In this document: positions 60,022-64,000 of the stretch, piece after piece
How the letters are laid out: each line of letters starts with the position of its first letter
Numbering within the stretch: position 1 is the stretch's first letter
Assembly (NCBI GenBank): GCA_964519805.1
Contig: CAZFKN010000001.1
Span: forward strand, 1-64,000
Source: DASQPE01 sp964519805
GTDB taxonomy: Bacteria; Gemmatimonadota; Gemmatimonadetes; Gemmatimonadales; GWC2-71-9
Direction of reading: 5' to 3'
Length of the DNA: 64,000 bases
The notes under the pieces: model-generated
What the model saw: the letters and a program-made list of their open reading frames with translations, nothing else
Databases searched by the model: none
What the model was told of the DNA's origin: nothing
Translations under genes and position numbers: made by a program

Positions 60022-60123
60022 ACGGTAAACAGTGAACGGCAAACAGGATCCCGGGCGAGGCCTCCCGCTCACTGTTCACCGTTGACTGTTCACCGCTGTT
60101 CTCACTTCTCACTTCTCACTTTC
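60018..60123. repeat. heptad-repeat inverted element R8 (composite)
   Basis: The left arm at 60018-60047 is GTGAACG, GTAAACA, GTGAACG, GCAAACA, GG. The right arm at 60066-60123 begins with CGCTCAC, TGTTCAC, CGTTGAC, TGTTCAC and then passes into CTCACTT units repeated three times. It thus joins both unit types of the family in one element. It lies between convergent genes, contains the aminotransferase stop and encodes the last residues (VRSEK) and the stop of etfA. Confidence 0.88.
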
Positions 60124-61079
60124 CTGATCTCCTCGGTAAGCCGAGGCAGTATCTCGAACAGATCCCCCACGATTCCGTAGTCGGCCACCTTGAAGATCGG
60201 CGCATCCTTGTCCCGATTGATCGCGACGATGGTCTTGGCGGTGCGCATGCCGGCCAGGTGCTGGATCGCGCCCGAGATCCCGACCGCGATGTACAGCCCG
60301 GGACTCACGGTCTTCCCCGTCTGGCCCACCTGCGCCGCGTGATCGCGCCAGCCTGCATCCACCACGGCGCGGCTCGCCCCCACTGCGGTGTTGCCAAGCG
60401 CTTCCGCCAGCTCCTCGAGCAGCTTGAAGTTTGCTGGCTCCTTGAGGCCGCGGCCGCCGGACACGACGATCGGCGCTTCGCTGACGTCGAGCGCCGCCTT
60501 CTCCGACGCCTTCAGGGCCCGGACCGTCACCCGTGCCTCGAACGCCGGCACCGCGACCGGCTCGACGCCACCGGTCTGAGACGCGTCCTTGGCGCGCGGC
60601 TGGAATGCATTCGGCCGCACGGTGACGATCGCCGGAGTGGCGCGGAGCTTGACCTGCTGGATCGCCCGGCCGGCGTACACCGGGCGCGTGGCGACCAGCG
60701 CCCCATCGCGGAAGCCGAGCGCCGTCACGTCACTCGCGAGCCCCACACCCAGCTTCGCGGCCACCCTGGGCGCCAGGTCCCTTCCCGTGGCGGTCGCGGC
60801 GAGGAGCACCGCGGAGTGTCCGGCCGTGAGCGAGGCGACCGTCGTCGCGAAGCCGTCGGGGCTGTACCGCGCGAAGTCCGGGTGCTTCGCCAGGAGCACC
60901 CGGTCGGCCCCAAAGCCGCGGAGGTCGTCAACGCCGGCGGGGGCGTCGGCCGCGAGCACGACTGCGTCTACCGAGCCCGTCGTCCCGGCCAGCTCGCGCG
61001 CCAACGCGAGCAGCTCGTGCGAGACCTTCCGGACGGCGCCCTCGCGCGCCTCCATGACGACCAGCATCGTCGCGGTCAT
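60102..61079 (-). CDS. etfA: electron transfer flavoprotein alpha subunit
   Basis: Forms the FAD-binding ETF heterodimer with EtfB, collecting electrons from acyl-CoA and other dehydrogenases. 325 residues from the ATG at 61079; a longer frame overlaps etfB and is rejected. The C-terminal FAD domain is clear: PIVVSGGRGLKEPANFKLLE, ALGNTAVGASRAVVDAGW, QVGQTGKTVSPGLYIAVGIS, GAIQHLAGMRTAKTIVAINR and APIFKVADYGIVGDLFEILP. The C-terminal EEIRKVRSEK is encoded by heptad repeat R8. One base separates it from etfB. Confidence 0.97.
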   Translation of the reverse strand: MTATMLVVMEAREGAVRKVSHELLALARELAGTTGSVDAVVLAADAPAGVDDLRGFGADRVLLAKHPDFARYSPDGFATTVASLTAGHSAVLLAATATGRDLAPRVAAKLGVGLASDVTALGFRDGALVATRPVYAGRAIQQVKLRATPAIVTVRPNAFQPRAKDASQTGGVEPVAVPAFEARVTVRALKASEKAALDVSEAPIVVSGGRGLKEPANFKLLEELAEALGNTAVGASRAVVDAGWRDHAAQVGQTGKTVSPGLYIAVGISGAIQHLAGMRTAKTIVAINRDKDAPIFKVADYGIVGDLFEILPRLTEEIRKVRSEK

Positions 61080-61080
61080 G

Positions 61081-61830
61081 CTAGAGCACCTTCGCTTCGG
61101 CGCGCAGCAGCCGCACCAGCTCGGGCACGGCGTCCGTTCCCTCGCCCACGATTCGGCCCGCCTTCCGCTCGGCCGGATACCCGAGACCAAGCACCTCGAT
61201 CGAGCCAGCGCCGAGCGACACGGGTTTCACGTCCAGCGGCTTCTTCTTCGCGGCCATGATCCCCTTGAGCGAGGGGAGACGGGGATTGTTGAGCCCCTTG
61301 TCGCAGCTGAGCACGGCCGGCAGCCGGCAGACGACGACCTCGACACCGCCCTCGACCTCCCGCTCCGCCTCGACGGCACCATCCGCGATCGTGAGGTGCG
61401 CCACGGACGACACACAGGGCAACCCGAGCAGCTCGGCCACCATCAGGCCGACCTGCTGGTTGTAGTCGTCCACCGCAAGCTTGCCGAACAGGATCAGGTC
61501 GAAGCCACCGGCCCTGAGCTCCGCCGCCATCGCCCGGGCCACCTCGAGTCCGTCCGGCGAGCCGGGCGACTGGAGCAAGACGGCCCGGTCGATCCCCATG
61601 GCGAGTGCGCTGCGGAGGGTCTCCTGAGCGGCGTCGGTACCGAGCGAGTAGGCGACGGTCTCGCCGGCGCCCGCTTTCTCCTTGAGCGCCAGCGCCTCTT
61701 CGACCGCGAACTCGTCGTAGGGATTGAGGACGAACTTGAGGCCGGCCTCATCGATGGATTTACCATCGGGCCCGACAGTGATCTTGGCGACCGTGTCCGG
61801 TACCCGCTTGAGGCACACCGCGATCTTCAA
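61081..61830 (-). CDS. etfB: electron transfer flavoprotein beta subunit
   Basis: Partner of EtfA, binding AMP. 249 residues from a TTG at 61830 with GAGGG six bases ahead. Motifs are IAVCLKRVPDTVAKITVGPD, LNPYDEFAVEEALALKEK, ALAMGIDRAVLL, DLILFGKLAVDDYNQQVGLM and LPAVLSCDKGLNNPRLPSLK (AMP and docking region). Divergent from the TetR gene over a 186-bp gap that is G-rich near etfB and carries the TetR promoter/operator at its far side. Confidence 0.97.
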   Translation of the reverse strand: MKIAVCLKRVPDTVAKITVGPDGKSIDEAGLKFVLNPYDEFAVEEALALKEKAGAGETVAYSLGTDAAQETLRSALAMGIDRAVLLQSPGSPDGLEVARAMAAELRAGGFDLILFGKLAVDDYNQQVGLMVAELLGLPCVSSVAHLTIADGAVEAEREVEGGVEVVVCRLPAVLSCDKGLNNPRLPSLKGIMAAKKKPLDVKPVSLGAGSIEVLGLGYPAERKAGRIVGEGTDAVPELVRLLRAEAKVL

Positions 61831-61943
61831 TGCCGACCCTCGTGGTCAGAGTCTGGTGGTTGTACGGCCGCGGCAAAAGTAGCGGTGGGGGCGGCGGCGG
61901 GGTAGCGGGAACGGTGGGTGGCGGGGTTGGCCGAGCGCTCGAG

Positions 61944-61972
61944 TTGACCGGCAATGCGACTCTCCGTATTAT
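61944..61972 (+). promoter_or_regulatory. near-consensus sigma-70 promoter of the TetR gene
   Basis: TTGACC (61944-61949), exactly 17 bp, TATTAT (61967-61972): five of six matches in each box. The expected start site is near 61979. This places the transcript start after the only upstream ATG (61971). Confidence 0.75.
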
Positions 61973-61987
61973 GAACCCGGATTCATA
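61970..61987. promoter_or_regulatory. palindromic operator for the TetR regulator
   Basis: TATGAA, six bases, TTCATA form a perfect 6-bp inverted repeat that overlaps the -10 box and start site, followed by another TTCA. Position and form suit autorepression. A TGAA...TTCA-type operator recalls those of FadR-like TetR regulators of fatty acid degradation. Confidence 0.6.
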
Positions 61988-62016
61988 TTCACTATTACAC
62001 AACCGAGGAACTGGCG

Positions 62017-62661
62017 ATCCCATCCGCCCGCCCACCCCGCCAGGCTCGCAGCCGGGCCTCCCTCGATCGCCTCCTCAGCGCGGTCGAGCTGGTCATCGCT
62101 GAGCGCGGCGTCGCCGACCTCACCGTCCAGGATGTCGCCCGCCGGGCCGGGCTCGCCGCCGGCACTCTCTACACCCGGTTCGACGGCAAGGACGCCCTGC
62201 TCCGCGCCTTCACCGTCGCCTTCTTCGCCCGCGCGCGCCGCACCGCGGACCAGCTCTTCGACGATGCCCGCTGGCGCGAAATGTCGCCCCGCACCCTGGT
62301 CGGTGCCACCGTCCGCGTCGTGGTGAAGAGCTACCGGGCCAAGCGTTCGCTCCTACGCGCACTGTACCTCTACGTCCGCAGCCACCCGGACGCCGAGTTC
62401 CGCACCGAGGCTGCGGCATTCAACAGCGAATTCGTGCGCCGGCTGACGGCCCTCCTGCTCCGGCATCGCCGCGCCATGCGGCACCCCACCCCAGAGCGTG
62501 GCGTCCTCCTCGGCCTGTTGCTGGTCGACGCGGCGGCAAAGGAGACAATCCTCTTCGGCGATGGCCGTCCCACGGATCTGCTCGTCTCCGACGAGGAGCT
62601 CGCCGGAACGCTGACCGACCTCTACTGTGAACTGCTTGGCATTCCGGAGGCGACGTCATGA
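62017..62661 (+). CDS. TetR-family transcriptional regulator
   Basis: About 214 residues. The helix-turn-helix is LTVQDVARRAGLAAGTLYTRF, preceded by RLLSAVELVIAERGVAD and followed by DGKDALLRAF; the rest is the usual helical ligand domain. No ATG, GTG or TTG exists in frame between the stop at 61969 and the HTH. GAGGAA at 62005-62010 has its best spacing to ATC at 62017; CTG at 62011 touches it. So the start is non-standard or a base is wrong. The stop overlaps the hydrolase start (ATGA). Likely autoregulated; control of the divergent etfBA is possible. Confidence 0.85.
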   Translation: MPSARPPRQARSRASLDRLLSAVELVIAERGVADLTVQDVARRAGLAAGTLYTRFDGKDALLRAFTVAFFARARRTADQLFDDARWREMSPRTLVGATVRVVVKSYRAKRSLLRALYLYVRSHPDAEFRTEAAAFNSEFVRRLTALLLRHRRAMRHPTPERGVLLGLLLVDAAAKETILFGDGRPTDLLVSDEELAGTLTDLYCELLGIPEATS

Positions 62662-63682
62662 GCGGGCGGGATCGAGTCGAGACGGGCACGGTCCGCACCC
62701 GGGACGGACTCAGCCTGCACTACGAGGTGCACGGCGGGGAGGGCGCGACGCTCCTGGTGCCGCTGGCCTGCTGGACCCTGCCGGACATCGCGTCGCTGCT
62801 CCCGGGCCTGAGAATCATCGGCTACGACCCGCGTGGTCGAGGCCGCTCCGACGCCGTCGCCGCCGCCACGGAGGTCGGCATCNNNNNNNNNNNNNNNNNN
62901 NNNNNNNNNNNNNNNNNNNNNNNNNNNNNNNNNNNNNNNNNNNNNNNNNNNNNNNNNNNNNNNNNNNNNNNNNNNNNNNNNNCCCGCGTGGTCGAGGCCG
63001 CTCCGACGCCGTCGCCGCCGCCACGGAGGTCGGCATCGAGGCCGACCTGGCGGACCTGGAGCAGGTTCGGGCGGCCGTCGGCCTCGAGCGGGTGGCTCTG
63101 CTCGGCTGGTCCTACTTCGGTGGTCTGGCAGCACGTTACGCGCTGGCGCACGGCGATCGGGTCAGCGCCCTCGTGCTGGTCGCTCCGCTCCCGATCCGCC
63201 GAATCCCCCATTTCGGCCAGGGCGCCCAGGCCGTCGCGGACCGCATCGATGCCGACGCGATGGCGTCGCTCGGTCGGGACGCGCGGGCCGGGATCCACAC
63301 TGCCGAGCCGGAGAAATTCTGCCGTGGGTGGTACCGCGCCCTTGCGTCCGCCTACGCGGCCGCTCCCGGTGCCCTCGACCGCATGCGCGCCGACCCCTGC
63401 CGGTGTCCGAACGAGCAACCTGCGGCGGTCAACACCCTGCTGGGACGGATCTGGCAGACGATGGGGGACTGGGACTGGCGGGGGGACTTCCGGCGATTGG
63501 ACACACCCACGCTCGTGCTCTACGGCGACGCGGATTTCCAACCCCGCGCTACTGCGGACGAGTGGAGCCGTCTGCCGAGCGCCCGCCTGGTCACACTGGC
63601 CCGCGCGGGACACCTGGCCTGGCTGGACCGCCCGGATGCCTTTGGTGGGGCGATCAGGAGCTTCCTCGGCGCCCCAGGATGA
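62658..63682 (+). CDS. alpha/beta hydrolase, interrupted by a scaffold gap
   Basis: The ATG at 62658 opens a proline-iminopeptidase-like hydrolase: LSLHYEVHGGEGATLLVPLA, GYDPRGRGRSD (oxyanion region), nucleophile elbow LLGWSYFGGLAARYA, acid in VLYGDADFQPR and His in ARAGHLAWLDRP. 100 N and a 55-bp duplicated flank break the frame. Removing the N and one copy (155 bp) leaves one continuous 870-bp frame of 289 residues, the family's usual size, so the real gene is probably intact. The substrate is unknown. Co-transcribed with the TetR gene; the 3' end overlaps the convergent sigma gene. Confidence 0.85.
62828..62882 (+). repeat. left copy of a 55-bp exact duplication flanking the gap
   Basis: Begins CCCGCGTGGTCGAGGCCGCT and is identical over 55 bp to 62983-63037. 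This is the overlap expected when two contigs ending in the same sequence are joined without merging. Confidence 0.92.
62883..62982. other. assembly gap (100 N)
   Basis: A run of exactly 100 undetermined bases, a standard scaffold spacer rather than a measured distance. Because both flanks carry the same 55 bp, the real sequence probably has no gap here. Confidence 0.97.
62983..63037 (+). repeat. right copy of the 55-bp duplication flanking the gap
   Basis: Identical to 62828-62882. In this copy the PRGRGRSDAV reading continues into the rest of the hydrolase; the two copies are in different frames relative to each other across the inserted 155 bp. Confidence 0.92.
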
Positions 63683-64000
63683 CCCTCAGTTTGCCCAACG
63701 CTCGCCAGAGCCGAGTGCGGACCGCCGCTCCCCGAATGCCCAGGATTGCCGCGATCTCGTCGTAGTCCAGCCCGCTGCCATACCTGAGGCTCACCACTTC
63801 CCGGTCCCGCTCGCCCAGCCGGCCCATCGCCTCGAGCAAGCCCCTCACCTCCTCCTGGTGCAGAAGCCGCTCTTCCGGCGAGGGGGCGTCGGACACCAGG
63901 TCGCGGAGCGATTCGATCGGCACCGCCGCGCGGTGCCGAGCACGGCGCCGGGTGTCCCGCAGCACGTTCTGGGCGATGCGGAACAGCCACGCCTTGGCGC
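63654..64000 (-). CDS. ECF RNA polymerase sigma factor (5' end outside window)
   Basis: The C-terminal part of a sigma-70 family protein, open at the window edge. Visible are the end of region 2 (AWLFRIAQNVLRDTRRRARH), a linker (PIESLRDLVSDAPSPEE) and region 4 (EAMGRLGERDREVVSLRYGS, LDYDEIAAILGIRGAAVRTR, LWRALGKL). About 115 residues are present. Its 3' end overlaps the hydrolase gene by 29 bp tail to tail. It is unrelated in position to the ECF gene at 25121. Confidence 0.92.
   Translation of the reverse strand, partial: AKAWLFRIAQNVLRDTRRRARHRAAVPIESLRDLVSDAPSPEERLLHQEEVRGLLEAMGRLGERDREVVSLRYGSGLDYDEIAAILGIRGAAVRTRLWRALGKLRVILGRRGSS

Noticed and set aside
3844..60123. CRISPR array or insertion sequence as explanation for the heptad elements
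   Set aside because: The unit is 7 bp without unique spacers between units, and there is no transposase, terminal repeat or target duplication.
61971..62102. ATG at 61971 as start of the TetR gene
   Set aside because: It is in a different frame, overlaps the -10 box and yields a Pro-rich peptide without a helix-turn-helix.
1..64000. tRNA, rRNA, prophage, toxin-antitoxin or defence genes
   Set aside because: None recognised on either strand; the small helical protein at 38887 resembles DUF2281 only weakly and has no toxin partner.

Overview
The window reads as part of a chromosome from a GC-rich, Gram-negative, free-living bacterium. Lipoprotein signal peptides, an Omp85-like barrel, a small beta-barrel, a PilB/GspE motor ATPase and a succinylase-type diaminopimelate pathway all point to a diderm. 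The gene set (ubiE/D/A/X-like quinone genes in one operon, ETF and ETF-QO, an FHA-GAF-cyclase) and the overall style suggest Gemmatimonadota or a close relative. That placement is an inference from gene content, not a measured phylogeny. A 100-base run of N flanked by an exact 55-bp duplication near the right end shows the sequence is a draft scaffold, probably from a metagenome. No tRNA, rRNA, CRISPR array, prophage, insertion sequence or recognisable defence island was seen, and no gap between genes exceeds about 220 bp.

Layout. 1-4.5 kb: a PilB-like ATPase (3' end off the window), an Omp85-like outer-membrane protein and a divergent lipoprotein. 4.5-9.7 kb: trpE, an FHA-GAF-adenylate cyclase, maf, dtd and a metallo-beta-lactamase-fold hydrolase. 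9.7-14.1 kb: glmS and glmM (UDP-GlcNAc supply) and an HD-GYP response regulator. 14.1-20.3 kb: a trans-sulfuration PLP enzyme, an M48 protease, purD, a cupredoxin lipoprotein, mutM and a short UvrC-like nuclease. 20.3-25.1 kb: a leftward operon of methyltransferase, UbiD, UbiA, UbiX and a phosphodiesterase, best read as late menaquinone synthesis. 25.1-29.1 kb: ECF sigma factor, zinc-finger anti-sigma factor, a bactofilin-like membrane protein, an adhesin-like secreted protein and DUF4126. 29.1-35.5 kb: SAM hydrolase, Mrp, a NifU-like protein, NrnA, an amino-acid permease and guaB. 35.6-40.4 kb: DUF885 lipoprotein, a second permease, a small protein and an SH3-repeat protein. 40.4-46.8 kb: gpmI, a beta-barrel protein, a PTPS/QueD-like protein, mobA-mobB-moeA, DUF4286 and a flippase-like membrane protein. 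46.7-50.3 kb: a promoter and yybP-ykoY-type manganese riboswitch with terminator ahead of htpX-terC, then a UMF1-type transporter. 50.5-56.9 kb: dapE-asd-lysC-dapB-dapA-dapD and yjbQ. 57-62 kb: ETF-QO, an aminotransferase and etfA/etfB. 62-64 kb: a TetR regulator, an alpha/beta hydrolase broken by the scaffold gap, and a partial ECF sigma factor.

Genes are tightly coupled: many neighbours share ATGA, GTGA or TTGA start/stop overlaps (trpE, dtd/maf, purD, the uvrC-like gene, ubiA/ubiD, moeA, DUF4286, asd, dapA, the alpha/beta hydrolase), so translational coupling is common.

The most unusual feature is a family of 7-bp-periodic elements at eight places. The units read GTGAACR, GTAAACR or GTGAGAR and are often arranged as inverted arms around a short spacer. 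They lie almost only between genes, where they supply stop codons, a protein C-terminus and even signal-peptide codons to the flanking genes. Other points worth attention are the complete promoter-riboswitch-terminator unit before htpX-terC, an ETF-QO lacking one iron-sulfur cysteine, a UvrC-like protein without the usual C-terminal half, and a TetR gene with a near-consensus promoter and operator but no standard start codon.
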